Part shown: positions 1 through 11,600 of the stretch, in pieces
Layout: every line of letters starts with the position of its first letter
Position numbering within the stretch: the first letter of the stretch is position 1
NCBI GenBank assembly: GCA_020050685.1
Contig: JAGVKG010000008.1
Location: forward strand, 1 to 64,000
Source: Candidatus Obscuribacterales bacterium
Lineage (GTDB): Bacteria > Cyanobacteriota > Vampirovibrionia > Obscuribacterales > Obscuribacteraceae
Reading direction: 5' to 3'
Length of the DNA: 64,000 bases
Position numbers and translations under genes: made by a program
The notes under the pieces: model-generated
Databases searched by the model: none
What the model was told of the DNA's origin: nothing
The model's input: the letters and a program-made list of their open reading frames with translations, nothing else

Positions 1-1832
1 CAGGCACCAAATATCGTGGTGAATTTGAAGAGCGCTTGAAGAAGATCATGGACGAGATTCGCTCGGCAGGCAATGTCATGCTTGTGATTGACGAACTTCA
101 TACATTAATTGGTGCTGGTGCTGCTGAAGGTGCAATTGACGCTGCCAATATTTTGAAGCCGGCATTGGCACGTGGTGAGTTGCAATGTATCGGTGCCACC
201 ACAATGGATGAGTATCGCAAACACATTGAGCGCGATGCTGCTTTGGAACGCCGCTTCCAGCCAGTAATTATTGATCCGCCATCAGTGGAAGAAACAATTG
301 AAATCTTGCGTGGTCTCAGACCGAAATACGAAGAGCACCATCGCTTGATAATTTCGGAAGAAGCCATCGATCAGGCAGCCAAATTGTCTGACAGATATAT
401 TTCGGATCGGTATTTGCCAGACAAAGCTATCGACTTAATTGACGAAGCTTCCTCGCGGGTTCGTTTGCGTGCTTCATCGTTGCCGCCAGAAGGCAAGGAA
501 GTTGAGCGCGAGCTGCGTAAAGTGCGTCGCGATAAGGAAATGGCAATTCGCAATCAAGAATTTGAGAAGGCTGCTTCCTTGCGTGAGCAAGAAACCAAGC
601 TCTCAGAGAAGATTCGCGAGATTCAAACTCAGTGGAAAGCACAACAGGAAACCGAAAAACCGGTTGTTTCCGGTGAAGAAGTTGCTTACGTTGTCAGCTC
701 TTGGACGGGCATTCCGTTGCTCAAGTTGACCGAAGGCGAATCGGAAAAGCTTCTACATATGTCAGATGTGTTGCACCAACGCGTCATCGGTCAAAACGAT
801 GCAGTTGATGCTGTCTGTAAAGCGATTCGTCGGGCTCGCGTCGGTTTGAAAAATCCCTTGCGCCCAATTGGCTCGTTCATTTTCTCCGGACCAACCGGTG
901 TGGGAAAAACTGAACTTGCGAAAGCTTTGGCTGGGTACTTCTTCGGCTCGGAAGATGCACTCATCCGTATCGACATGTCCGAATTTATGGAGCACCACAC
1001 AACTTCCAAGTTGATTGGTTCACCTCCGGGTTATGTCGGCTATCAGGAAGGCGGTCAATTGACCGAAGCCGTGCGCCGCAAACCATATTCGGTTGTGCTA
1101 TTCGACGAAATTGAAAAAGCGCACCCTGATGTATTCAATGTGCTTTTGCAAATTCTTGACGATGGTCGTCTGTCAGACAGTAAGGGCAGAACGGTTGACT
1201 TCAAGAACACGATTATCATCATGACCTCAAACGTTGGTGCGCAATTCATTGATAAGAGCGCCTTGGCAATTGGCTTCCAGCAAGCTGCCAAGGAAAGTGA
1301 AGCGCACGAAGAGCGTTATAAGAAGATCAAGGATCTGGTAATGGATTCGATGAAGAAGACATTCAGACCGGAGTTCTTAAACCGCGTCGATGAAATCATT
1401 GTTTTCCAACAATTGACTCAGGAAGAAATTCGCCGCATCGTCGATATTATGTCGACCGATTTGCAAAGCCGCATCAAATCACAAGGCATGGAATTGGTGA
1501 TCACCGACGAGTGCAAGGACTTCATCGCTAAAGATGGATACAATCCAACTTATGGTGCAAGACCATTGCGCAGATCCATCCAACGCTATTTGGAAGACGC
1601 TCTTGCTGAACAAGTGCTGCAAGGCAAGTTCAAGGAAGGCGACACCATCATGACCTCGTTTAAGGATGACACCATCGAGTTTGAAAAGGGTGCTGAAAAA
1701 AAGCAGCCTGTCAAAGCCGGTAAGGATGCATCCGACAAACGCGAAAAAGGCGAAAAGAGCGACAAGAACGGTAAAGGAAGCGACAAAGCTGAAGAAAAAA
1801 GCGGCGAAGAAGCTTCAAGCTCTAAAGACTAA
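1..1832 (+). CDS. clpC: ClpC-type AAA+ unfoldase, 5'-truncated by window edge
   Basis: The reading frame is already open at base 3, so the N-terminal domain and the D1 Walker A lie outside the window. What remains is the D1 Walker B region ([12 protein letters not shown]), a UVR-like coiled segment typical of ClpC (around bases 520-640), the D2 Walker A GPTGVGKT (about base 888), Walker [14 protein letters not shown] and the C-terminal D2 small domain. An AIGF tripeptide loop near base 1267 matches the (I/L/V)GF loop that docks on ClpP, so a ClpP-dependent unfoldase is more likely than a ClpB disaggregase. The last roughly 45 residues form an unusual Lys/Glu/Ser/Asp-rich low-complexity tail. 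The stop codon overlaps the start of the next gene by one base, indicating translational coupling. Confidence 0.93.
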   Translation, partial: GTKYRGEFEERLKKIMDEIRSAGNVMLVIDELHTLIGAGAAEGAIDAANILKPALARGELQCIGATTMDEYRKHIERDAALERRFQPVIIDPPSVEETIEILRGLRPKYEEHHRLIISEEAIDQAAKLSDRYISDRYLPDKAIDLIDEASSRVRLRASSLPPEGKEVERELRKVRRDKEMAIRNQEFEKAASLREQETKLSEKIREIQTQWKAQQETEKPVVSGEEVAYVVSSWTGIPLLKLTEGESEKLLHMSDVLHQRVIGQNDAVDAVCKAIRRARVGLKNPLRPIGSFIFSGPTGVGKTELAKALAGYFFGSEDALIRIDMSEFMEHHTTSKLIGSPPGYVGYQEGGQLTEAVRRKPYSVVLFDEIEKAHPDVFNVLLQILDDGRLSDSKGRTVDFKNTIIIMTSNVGAQFIDKSALAIGFQQAAKESEAHEERYKKIKDLVMDSMKKTFRPEFLNRVDEIIVFQQLTQEEIRRIVDIMSTDLQSRIKSQGMELVITDECKDFIAKDGYNPTYGARPLRRSIQRYLEDALAEQVLQGKFKEGDTIMTSFKDDTIEFEKGAEKKQPVKAGKDASDKREKGEKSDKNGKGSDKAEEKSGEEASSSKD

Positions 1833-2668
1833 TGCTTAATTTCAGGCAAGACGTCCAGAGCGGCTTTCCCTTTCTCGAAAAAAGTGTCAACGAACATGCG
1901 GTTCTCGTCATAGCCTATTTGGTTATGAGCGTATTTGCTGCGCTCATTCCTGGCGCGACAATGATTGCAAGCTTCATTGCCTCTGTGCTTTTGTTGATTC
2001 TTTTCTGTCATGTGATTCGCACTGTTTGGCAAGAAATTGGCGAACAGAAAACCGATCTGAGTTTTCGCAAGCAAGGAACACCACTTTTGAGTTTGGTGTT
2101 CCTGCAAGTTCTCTATGGCATTCCCACATTTCTAATTAACTTCATTAGAGAATTGCTCAGCGAATACATGTGGGGCATGGCAATCTTCATCATTTTGTTG
2201 CCGCCAGTTTTGTGGTGGATGGCTAAATCGTCATTGGCAATTGTTCTGGTTGTGATTGAAGAAATTGGCGCCATTGCCGCACTGATTCGCAGTCATAAAC
2301 TGATGGACAAGCCATTCTGGGATTGCGTGAAATATTTGGCGCTAGTGAATCTGCTCGTCAGCGTTCCCGCTCTGATTATCATGTTCGGTCTAGAGGCCTG
2401 CATGAACTTCATGTACACCAGAGCATTTTCCTGGCCAATCATGCTCGGTGCCAAAGCAATTATTTCTTTACTCAAAGCCGTGTTCTGGTTCATCTCGCAA
2501 ATGCTTTTGATGAATTGTTTGGTGCGCTTGTATGAAGACATTAGGGACAACAAACAAACGAAGCAGGAAGCGCAGACCGCAAGCAATACCACACTGCCTC
2601 AGCCAGATCAGATCACCGCTCATGAAATAGACGTAGCAGAAAACACCACACAGTCCGAACAGCAATAG
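1832..2668 (+). CDS. Multi-pass membrane protein, coupled to clpC
   Basis: A 278-residue protein with about six hydrophobic segments, including AYLVMSVFAALIPG, IASVLLLILF and AIFIILLPPVLWWM, followed by a polar Gln/Thr-rich C-terminal tail of about 45 residues. The ATG shares its A with the last base of the clpC stop codon, so translation is probably coupled. No catalytic motif was recognised. The overall look is like the helical membrane domains of DUF975 or glycerophosphodiester-phosphodiesterase-type proteins, but this is only an impression. Coupling to clpC suggests a role in membrane proteostasis or simple co-transcription; neither is shown. Confidence 0.8.
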   Translation: MLNFRQDVQSGFPFLEKSVNEHAVLVIAYLVMSVFAALIPGATMIASFIASVLLLILFCHVIRTVWQEIGEQKTDLSFRKQGTPLLSLVFLQVLYGIPTFLINFIRELLSEYMWGMAIFIILLPPVLWWMAKSSLAIVLVVIEEIGAIAALIRSHKLMDKPFWDCVKYLALVNLLVSVPALIIMFGLEACMNFMYTRAFSWPIMLGAKAIISLLKAVFWFISQMLLMNCLVRLYEDIRDNKQTKQEAQTASNTTLPQPDQITAHEIDVAENTTQSEQQ

Positions 2669-2694
2669 TGCCGCATGGGTATTTTTGATCTCAG

Positions 2695-2720
2695 TCAAAA
2701 ATACTCGCGAGTAATTTTGA
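2695..2720. other. 26-bp near-perfect palindrome after the clpC operon
   Basis: Centred on ACTCGCGAGT, with flanking TCAAAA/TTTTGA arms and one mismatched pair. It lies 27 bases after the membrane protein stop. It could act as a weak bidirectional terminator (A-rich arm, T-rich arm) or as a protein-binding site. The rest of 2669-2954 shows no gene. Confidence 0.45.
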
Positions 2721-2954
2721 CTCTAGGCAAAAACACTCGTAATCACAAAGGAATTGAAATGCCTCAAGGCGCGTTTCTCGTCAAGTGAGGCCTGGCAAAT
2801 TTCTGCTGTTGGAAAGAAAGACGATCTTTCTGGAGAGGGTATACGCGTTTGTCCATCTCTGCCTTTTTTGCAGACTCTGATCTAACTTTTGGAAATACGC
2901 GTACGGAAAACTTACTACATACACAATCTCATCCATCATAGACAGAAAGGGCAG

Positions 2955-3185
2955 TCAGTCGTTGACCGGTTCCAATAGTTCCCGCGGAAGCCAGTAATCC
3001 TCATCCAGGTCTTCAATATAGACACCATATGCAACGTCATCATTTTTTCCGCCAAGTACTTCAACTCCGCTTGAAGAAGGAATGGATGTACCGAGAACCT
3101 CGCCTAACAGTCCGGCGAGCCCTCTTTCTTTTGTGATCGTCGTGGAGACAATTTTTACGGTTGCTCCAAAAGCTATTTTTTTCAC
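2955..3185 (-). CDS. Small acidic SH3-like/immunity-like protein
   Basis: A 76-residue protein with a GTG start preceded by a clear GGAGG site (CGGAGGTTTGCTGTG). It is predicted all-beta with a Gly-rich core and an acidic C-terminus (EDLDEDYW, RELLEPVND). Short proteins of this look, with a G-x-x-G-x-V repeat and a WxxPELLE-type end, are frequent hypothetical proteins in bacterial genomes. It is the last same-strand gene downstream of the Rhs locus, beyond the broken Rhs fragment, so it could be an orphan immunity protein left from an earlier toxin cassette. That role is inferred from position only. Confidence 0.6.
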   Translation of the reverse strand: MKKIAFGATVKIVSTTITKERGLAGLLGEVLGTSIPSSSGVEVLGGKNDDVAYGVYIEDLDEDYWLPRELLEPVND

Positions 3186-3386
3186 AGCAAACCTCCGGTT
3201 GGTGCAAAGATGATTCTCGCAAAAATCTAGACGATAATTTTACCCGAAATGCTCACCGTTCTGCATAATATATGGCTATCGGACACTGGAAACACACAGG
3301 CGGATAATAACGCCACCATTAGTGGTATCACTTTTCAGGATCAAAAAATGTGGCCATGCCAATCAAATGTCAACCGTCCGAACGGA

Positions 3387-3600
3387 CACTTCCAGCCACC
3401 GAGAGAAGTGTTTACCGAATTGCGCCTTGCCGTACCATATGACTGGTGGCTAATTGCTCCAACAAAGTGGTGCAGCACGGTGTTGCATTTAGCCATGCGC
3501 GAGAGCATATTGAGTCCGAGCGAGGCTTGTCCGATGAAGTTGTCGAAGAGAAGGAGAAGCGAAATTCCCAGCATGTTTTCGGCATCGGCGGCGGTGCCTG
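3387..3600 (-). pseudogene. Broken duplicate of an internal Rhs segment
   Basis: About 210 bases are clearly homologous to positions about 10317-10530 inside the large Rhs gene, roughly its residues 438-508. The shared protein stretch includes FDNFIGQASLGL, MLSRMA and YGTARRNS. The frame has stop codons just outside the homologous block on the upstream side, no start site is visible, and the similarity ends abruptly on both sides. It is therefore a non-functional fragment. Several substitutions separate the two copies, so the duplication is not recent. Flanking sequence (3600-4112) shows no credible gene. Confidence 0.75.
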
Positions 3601-4112
3601 GCGGTCTTCATCAAACGGTACTGAACCAATATCGAATGCCACCGTATATGGTGCTGAATGGTTTAAAAAAGTAGACTGAGGTGAGCTCTCATAAGACTCA
3701 TTCCTCTCGCCTAACGCAAACATTACACTAAAGTCCGCGTCCTAAGTGTCTCACTTATTATTGGCACAGAGGGCAGTAACAATCAGCGCGGAAAGACGAC
3801 TGAGCCAGAGAGACAAAGCGACGCTCACTCACTTGTATCAAGCATATCCGCGCAGCCGCCACTACATTATAGAAGCCCCTACTGTTACAGAGGAAAGAAC
3901 TCCAGATGCGGCTACAATCAAGCACAAGATTTTTGATACGAGATCACGTTATTTGGTGGGTATCTAGAACAAAGAAAAGATAGATAGCCAGAACCGCATC
4001 ACAACCCGCCTGGTGCCGCACGATTTCCGTTTGCTAGGTGTGATCAAATGATTTTGCAAAAACAAAGTTTCCTGCAAATCACGCTGCCTATCGATCCTTG
4101 GCGGACTCACTG

Positions 4113-5423
4113 CTAGTATAGACTTCTAGCGTCTTTGAGCTTGTTGTTTTGGCCAATACTGTGCCATGTATCAATTGCCCAATCACGGAGGTTCTCGTCC
4201 TCGAAAGCAATTGTAAATGTAGCATAGTTGCGATCTGCGGCTGCCATTCCGTGGAGCATCCAATATTGTCCAGTTTCATCTTCTGTATACTTTAGGAAAG
4301 CCTTAGATTGTACTTTATCATTTTTGTGTTCTAGTGGCATTGGCTCACAGATCTTCTGATACTTTGCAAACCGCTTTCTTAAAGGCGTTTTAAAAAAATG
4401 TGTGTCCCTATACGGTGTTAGACGAAAGTTTCGGTGCAAATTGTCGTACCCTAAAAAAGTGGTGCGGTCGTTTTCTGTGTCATGACAAAATGATCCTGGA
4501 AGTATCACGTGCCACCCAAGAGGAAGATTTACCTGTGCGCGGTAGCGTCTATAACCTATTGGTTCACGCTTCATATGTTGGGCTGCTCTGCGCTGCGTTG
4601 TTTCTAATAACTCTCCATTTATTTCAAGTAGTTGCAATATTTCTCCCCACTCTTCCCAGGGCAAGCGTAAAGCAGGATCTAGTTGGTGAGCTGTCTGTAA
4701 TTGTCTAGAAACGTTATTCAGAAGATCGGTCTCATCGTCAACAATTGGTTTTCGCCAGCGGACCTCGTTCCACATATTAGTTAGCGCGTGGCCCAAATGA
4801 TATGAAGCTCCGAATCCAGGTTCCCACCACGGACAAATATCGATATTATCTAATTCTCGTGAGGCAATGGCCTCTAACCAGGCGCTGTGCCGCGGACCCA
4901 GTTGTGTAAGCAAAGAGTGTTGCAAATCTGGATAGAAAGAGTCTGAAGGCATGCATATTGCATTGCCGGCTCCTTTTGATTCACTGTTTAATATATCCTG
5001 AGCCAGTTCTCCGAACCAGTTGATGAAGCTCAGATTGAGAAGCGATAGATCCTGTGTCTGAAAATATTTTGTTTGATCTGCTTGTTGGCTTGCAATCCAG
5101 GAAATATCAAGATCCTTTCCTAATTGTATTATGAGGTCGCAAAGATAAGCGTGATAACCAGGGCCGGCCGCAGAGGTTCGTGCTCTAATGTGTACACAAT
5201 CTCCGCGATCGATAGAGAATTTGACTGACTCCGCACCGGGATGCAAATCAAGCCAGGAAGCAACCATCGCGGAAGATGAATTCAAATCAGAATCAGTCAC
5301 CTTTGGTGAAATTATAGCGGAATGATCTGCGAACCAAGAGTTTGTTTCGGCGAGCAGTTTTATTCGATCCGCCCCACTGATGCGCTTTCTTAGAGTGCCC
5401 TTTATATCAAGCTTTATTGCCAT
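4113..5423 (-). CDS. 436-aa orphan downstream of Rhs; candidate immunity protein
   Basis: A 436-residue protein, Trp-rich and rather acidic, with no signal peptide or membrane segment. The N-terminal half alternates beta-like stretches (ESVKFSIDRGDCVHIRART); the middle is helical around LPWEEWGEILQLLEINGELL. No family was recognised. It is the first gene downstream of, and on the same strand as, the Rhs toxin gene, with a 264-base spacer containing a hairpin. Rhs immunity genes normally sit exactly there, so cognate immunity is plausible by context, although it is larger than most immunity proteins. The ATG at 5423 has no strong Shine-Dalgarno sequence. An alternative is an unrelated cytoplasmic protein. 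Confidence 0.7.
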   Translation of the reverse strand: MAIKLDIKGTLRKRISGADRIKLLAETNSWFADHSAIISPKVTDSDLNSSSAMVASWLDLHPGAESVKFSIDRGDCVHIRARTSAAGPGYHAYLCDLIIQLGKDLDISWIASQQADQTKYFQTQDLSLLNLSFINWFGELAQDILNSESKGAGNAICMPSDSFYPDLQHSLLTQLGPRHSAWLEAIASRELDNIDICPWWEPGFGASYHLGHALTNMWNEVRWRKPIVDDETDLLNNVSRQLQTAHQLDPALRLPWEEWGEILQLLEINGELLETTQRRAAQHMKREPIGYRRYRAQVNLPLGWHVILPGSFCHDTENDRTTFLGYDNLHRNFRLTPYRDTHFFKTPLRKRFAKYQKICEPMPLEHKNDKVQSKAFLKYTEDETGQYWMLHGMAAADRNYATFTIAFEDENLRDWAIDTWHSIGQNNKLKDARSLY

Positions 5424-5642
5424 TGGCTGATTCCCATAACCTCAACACCCCGATGTTACATCGTTTGATTTGTGTATGTAAACCCCAAGAGTCATATAAT
5501 GAAAAGCGTTTCTAAATGCTGGCGCAAGCTGGAAGTCTAGCCTAGCAAATTTTATTTTTGTATCTGTGGCCGGTGTATTTGCGATCTCATATATCCACGC
5601 TTTCCATGGTAGTTGTATCTATATCCTGTTACTAAAGGAGGC

Positions 5643-5676
5643 GGTACGCACAGGCTTATCATCGCATGTGCGTACC
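5643..5676 (-). terminator. Hairpin between Rhs gene and downstream orphan
   Basis: A perfect 9-bp stem (GGTACGCAC/GTGCGTACC) with a 16-base loop lies 12 bases past the Rhs stop codon. On the minus strand it is followed by CGCCTCCTTTAG, with no long T run, so termination may be partial and the downstream orphan may be co-transcribed. Confidence 0.5.
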
Positions 5677-5687
5677 TTTATCTCAAC

Positions 5688-8600
5688 TTATATCCTTGGA
5701 AGACGCTGATACGTGTTTACAAAGATATCGCCGACTTTCTTTCCTACCGCCTCCATTTTCTGTGCATAGTTGGCAACCTGTCTTATTCCTCTCACGATTT
5801 GTAAGAGAGAGTCAGGCTTAACCTCTATGATATGTCCTTCGAGCAAATGATACCAGTCAATTCTTAGGCGTGTTTCCGGAATCGGGAAATTCTTTTTCCA
5901 ATTGGGATCATTTGGATCTGGGGACAGATTGTGCTGCTCACGCCCATACTGAGCATAGCGGTTATTACCGCTCGTGGAAGATTTAGCCCACAGGATGCGA
6001 TCACTACTCACAGAGGACGCGGGCGCGGACTGATTTTGATAGCTAGGCGTTGGCAGGGCTTGAGGTGCGGCCTTCGGGAGCAGAGCAGCCATTTGATTGG
6101 CCACTATGTTGTCGATGAGTGTCTTCTGGGCTATGGCCACTATCTGAAGTGGAGACAATCCAGATGATGACATTGCCCCATGCAACACAATTCCGGTTGC
6201 GATGGCGCCACCGACAATGGCTGCGCCCAAGAGTACTGGACCAGCTCCTATGCTAGCTCCTCCTATGACGGTACCTACCAGGATGTCAGTCGCAGCAGCC
6301 GCTTCGAAGAGTTCGGTGATGGCGATAGCACCACTGAGAAGTATTTCAGGACCGAGCCCGAGTGGATCGCTGGCGTTCACCGGATCGCTTCCGCAGTACT
6401 CGTACAAGTTCAGTCCGCCTTTGTAGCCGATGGGATCGGGTTGGAGGAAGCGGCCGAGCTTGGGTGAGTAGTGGCGAGCTTTGTAGAAGTAGACTTCTAC
6501 TTCCGGCTCGTAGAACTGCCCGGTGAAGCCGACTGATATATCGGACAAGGAACCGGAAGTTAGTTCTCCCCAGGGCGAATACACGTTGCGATTAATCGGC
6601 GTGCCGGTCTGATCGGTGGTTAACACTGTGGAACCGGTTTCGTCTGCGTGCAGGTAAGTGACGTCTTCTGTCGCGGCATCAACCACGAACAAACATTCGT
6701 CAAGTCCTGCGCCCCAAACGTAGCGTTTCAACAAAGCACCAGTGTTTCCGTTGTATTCTTCAATCCGTTGCATGCCGGAATAGAGATAACGGGTTTTGTT
6801 TGAACCGATGGTTTTCAGCGTTAAGCGGCCGAAAGGATCGTACTTGAAACTGACGGTGCCACCAGGGGTGGTGACAGACACGAGCCTATTTGCATGGTCA
6901 TAGGCGTAGGTGTTTGTGCCGTCGTCCGTGAGGCAGCCGTTGTCGTCATAGATGAAATCGTCGTTTTCGACAGATGGATACTGGTTCAAGTTATTGGCTT
7001 GCCCGTATTGGGTAGTGTGCATTTCTTCCACATTCGGTTGCCAGAGGAAGGCATCATCGTTGCAGGATTTGCTCACAGTTTGTCCGATGTCGCTGATTCC
7101 ATACGCGAGTTCAATTCGCGGCGGGGTGCCAAGCGACACATTTGGTTTCAAGCCACCGATTATCATTGAATGAAGATTGTCCACGCGGTCGAACCAGTAG
7201 CCTTGACCGGTGCCGTTGCCGTTTGATTGCGACGTGCGCCGTGAAGCGGAGTCGTAAGCAAAAGAAACAGAGGCACTGAAACCGGAAATAGAAGTAACTC
7301 TATCCAGTTCGTCGAAGGTATTGGTGATGGTCGAGGCATCAGGATATTTCAACTGCAAGACATTGCCGTTGTCATCCATAGAAGATATCTCAACTACCTT
7401 GACCTCTGCTTCGCGTTCATACCGTTCCTTGACCATGCGCCCGGCGCTATCGTAGAACATTTGGAATGTTCCAGTGGAAGGATCGCCTGAGACAACAGGC
7501 GTGGATACGCTAATGGTTCTGCTGGCAAGGTCGTAGCTAAAACTTACCGTCGGTTGCCCGTATGGAGTTTTGCTTTCGAGCCTGCTGAGAACATCGTATT
7601 CAAACGTGTACACAAGTCCAGCACGCGTGGTTGCCGTGAGAACATTGTCGCGCACGTCAAAGGTAACTTCTTCCGTTGTGGAATCCGGATAAGTTACCAC
7701 CACCGAACGATCAAAACCATCGTAGTCATATTCGGTCATGTTGTCCTCAGCATCAGTGACCGAGGCAACTTTGCCGTTGTCTGTGTACGTTATCGATTGC
7801 CGAGTGACACCATTGATCGCACTTGACACCGGTCTTGATATTGCATCGAAGACAGTGGTGGCAACATTGCCCAGTGGATCGGTCACCGACTTTACTCTCC
7901 GCATCTCGTCGTATTCGTAACGGACTGGAATCGGCTGGCTTGCCTGTCCGAAGTTAACAGGTCCTGTAACCGTGAGCACCTTGCCATCAATGGCATAGGT
8001 TTTTGTGGTTGCTTGAGTGTTCGGATCGGTGGAGGCGAGGCTGCGAGTTTCGATAACGTTGCCGTTGTCATCATAAGTGATGTAAGCCACCTGATTGAAC
8101 GGCGTCGGTCCGGTTACTTGCGTAACCCAACGGTTGGCATTGTATGCCGCCGTCGAAACGTTGCCGTTCGGGTCGGTGGTGGTGAGGACGTTGCCGACAT
8201 CGTCGAAAGTAAACGAAGTGGCTATGTCCAGACCGTTAGGATTTTCCGTAGCATCATATGGGTCCACGATAGTGGACATCAGATTATGCGTTGGGTTCTC
8301 GCCGGTTGAGTCATAGCTGTTTTCGGTTACAAGCCAGACTTCATCTTCCGGGGTTTCATCCTCCACAACCTTAACAGCAGTTCTCGTCACTTGACCAATG
8401 CTGTTGTATTCAACAATGGTGGTTGGAGTGCCCTCAGCAACTTCTTCGAGGGTGATCTGAGTGACCTTACTGGTGGTGGCATCAAATGTTTTAGTTGTCA
8501 CCTTGCCGGCAGGGTCTGTTATTTCATCCGGTTGACTTGGCCAGTTAGTGTCCCCGTAAGCAAACGAGGTGGTTCTGTCAGAAAGTCCGGAGCCGGGTTT

Positions 8601-11600
8601 GGCGTGTTGCGTTACCGAAAGTACACTGCCGGCGGCATTGTACACAGTCGATACGCTATTTCCTTCGGGCATGGTCACAAGAATCGGGCGCTCATTGCCG
8701 TCGTATTCGGTTGTTACCGATTGACCAAGAGCATTGATTGTGCGAATGGCGCTTCCTCTTTTGTTGAAGTAGAGGATGCGGCTTGTGCCTTCGGTGGCGG
8801 GAGCAACTGCCGGTGCAACTTCTTCGGAACGAGAGCCTGCCAGAAAGAACTGCCAGACGTTTCCGTAGGCATCTTCTTGTTCTTTCACCCGCGAGAGACT
8901 GTCATATACATTTGTGACAATCGGGTCGTTAGGGTTGGCGGATTTCTTGATCACGGTCATTCTGCCACGCTGATCATATTCGTAGTGAGTGTTGCTCACG
9001 GGAAGAGGATCGCTGACAGCAGTGAGGTTGCCGGTGTTGTAGTCGATGGTGAGTTGAACTTGGCGACCATTACCGTCATCAATCGTGGAGAGTTGATTGT
9101 AGAGGTCGTATTCGAAGTTAAGCTCGCGGAAGCCGTTGGTGACTCTCACAAGCCTGTTGTTCACGCCCTCGTATTCAACATCGATTGTCACACCGAAAGG
9201 ATAAGCGATCGATGTAAGCAATCCATCCGGATTATACGTGTGCACCACTTTCTCGGCGGTAGTGAATTTCCAGTGGCTGTCTTCCTCTGGATCTTCGACA
9301 ATCCATTCAAGAAGCGATGCTGCATGCATACCCATGGGAGGCAGATAGCTGTCGTCATGCATTTTGGTGAAGACAGCGAAGCCGCCACCAAATTGCAAGC
9401 GTACAACATTGTCTACCAGCCGTGCTGCCAGGAAGTCCTGGACGATGCAGGCGGTGACGATGTTTTCAATCGGCCAATCATCGTTTTGATCAAGTTGCAT
9501 CGCGAGAGCGCGAGTGACGAACAAAGCGACGATTGCAGGGACTGCGGCAAGCACTTGTTGGTCGCCGAGGGCAATGAAGCCGTCACTATTTTCAGAGGCC
9601 TTCATCTGCCAATTGTGACACCAGCCGAAGCCCATATCCTGGAAGGTCAATCGCAGAGCAGAGTTGTAGCTGCGAGTGAACGACAGTTCATACGGAGCAC
9701 CCTGATTGCCGACGGTCATGTCCGTGCTTGAGTATTCGTACCGGCCATTTAGCATGTTGACGCGGGCGGACTCATATGCGGTGACGGAAGGCGCACCGAA
9801 GCCGTTGACTTGGCGAGCGTTGTCGGCAGCGGCCCCATTGGTGCCGGCTTCGTCTTGATCGCCCGTGGAAACGGAGCCTTTGGCGCCGAACCATGTTTGA
9901 CCGATGGTCGTGGAGTCGGAACCGGAAGGGCCGAATGCCAGGTAGCCGTAGAAGTCGGTGGTATCACCGATGGTGATATTGGAATCTGCGGGCATTGCAA
10001 CACGCCATGCAGGAGAGCCGTTGATGAAGATATCTTCGATTGAATCGAGGACAGCAGAGTCATATCCGGCGGTTTCCATGATGCCGCGAACATCGGTGCC
10101 TGTGTCCCAGTTTGACGCATCAGCGTTATATATCGGAACACGGTCACCAGTTTGTTCATCAATCACCTTCAAGTTGGCGACTTTAACCGCCTTGATGATA
10201 TCGGCAGCTTCAACTCCGCTTACTTGTTGGTGAGCGGCACTTTCCAGTATTTGGAAGAACATGGAGGATGTGACACCGACGGATCTGGTATCAGTGGTGT
10301 CATCCAACGGTGAAACATTCCAGCCACCAAGGAAAGTGTTGATGGAGTTGCGTCTTGCGGTGCCATATGTCTGGTGACTTATCACGCCGACGAAGTGGTG
10401 CATTGCGGAGTTGCAGTGCGCCATGCGTGAGAGCATATCCAGACCGAGCGAAGCTTGTCCGATGAAGTTGTCGAAGACAAGGAGAAGCGAAATTCCCAAC
10501 ATGTTTTCGGCATCGGCGGCGGTGCCTGCGGCAACCGCTTCGTTCTGAACAAGCTGGTGAACTGCTGCCATGTCTTTGGAAGACACGCCCCAAGCATTGC
10601 CGATGATGGTCTGCCCGCCTGTGCGGATCGGCACATGTTGCACGGCATCGGCAAAGTCATCAGCATACGGATGACCGATCGTGATGATCAGGTCCTCATA
10701 GTCACCGGCAGTCATTTGTCCCGATGGACCGTCCACGACTTCACCATCGAGATACAAGCTTGCCATTCGGTCTTCATCAAACCAGAGTGTCATGCGCTTG
10801 GAATAAATATCGCTGGAGAAGAATCCCATGTCTATTCTATAGTGCGTACCGGTCCAGTCGTATTGCACAAGCATGACTGCTTTGCTTTTGTCCGGAATGG
10901 CGTCAACTACGGATGGAGTGGTGCCTTGATCTTCGTAGGCAAGTTCGGTGTCACGCACCGCATCTTCGCCGACAATGGAAACAATTGATCGCCCACCTAA
11001 AACCTCATTCATACTCGCGCCAGGCATGTTGTCCTGGATGTGATCAATTAGGTTGTTGCAGTAGGCGGTCAGATTGCTTGTGATGTTGGCATCATGGATG
11101 TTCTGAGCATAATCGGTGTTATATGTAGCACCGGACTTAGCATCATCCAGGAAGTCGGATATGTCATTGTTCTCCCCTAATATGGCATCTTCCAGGTTGG
11201 TGATGCCTGCGGTGCTGGCGTATTGTTTGAATGACGGGTCAAAAACATATTGTGTTTGACCAATCGTTGCTTGTACCCAGCAATGTTCAAGCTTGATCTT
11301 GCCGGTTTGCGTGTCTATGGTGTGGCCGATGCCGCCGTTTGCCAGTAGTTGGCTGGCAATGGTGATGGCAGTTTGTTCTTGCAGGTCAATTCCGAGCCAG
11401 TTGGACCATTGTTCGTCTTCCAGATCGATCAAGCCAATCACGAAGTTTGCCGTGTAACCGGATTCTCGCAAAAGCCTGACCATGAGATCGGACTGATCAA
11501 ACGAGTTACCGGAGCCGTCGATCATGGCACCGAGTCCTCCCTTGTGCAGTCCGTAGGTTGGCAGGAATTCAATTTGGTCGTGGACAAATTCGTAGATGAG

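Noticed and set aside
3249-3967. Plus-strand frames at 3249-3674 and 3746-3967
   Set aside because: The first is antisense to the Rhs fragment; neither has a Shine-Dalgarno site or protein-like composition.
8391-9731. 446-codon open frame antisense to the Rhs gene
   Set aside because: It lies entirely inside the Rhs coding region, has no ribosome binding site, and has the composition of a complement of YD-repeat codons. It is a shadow frame.
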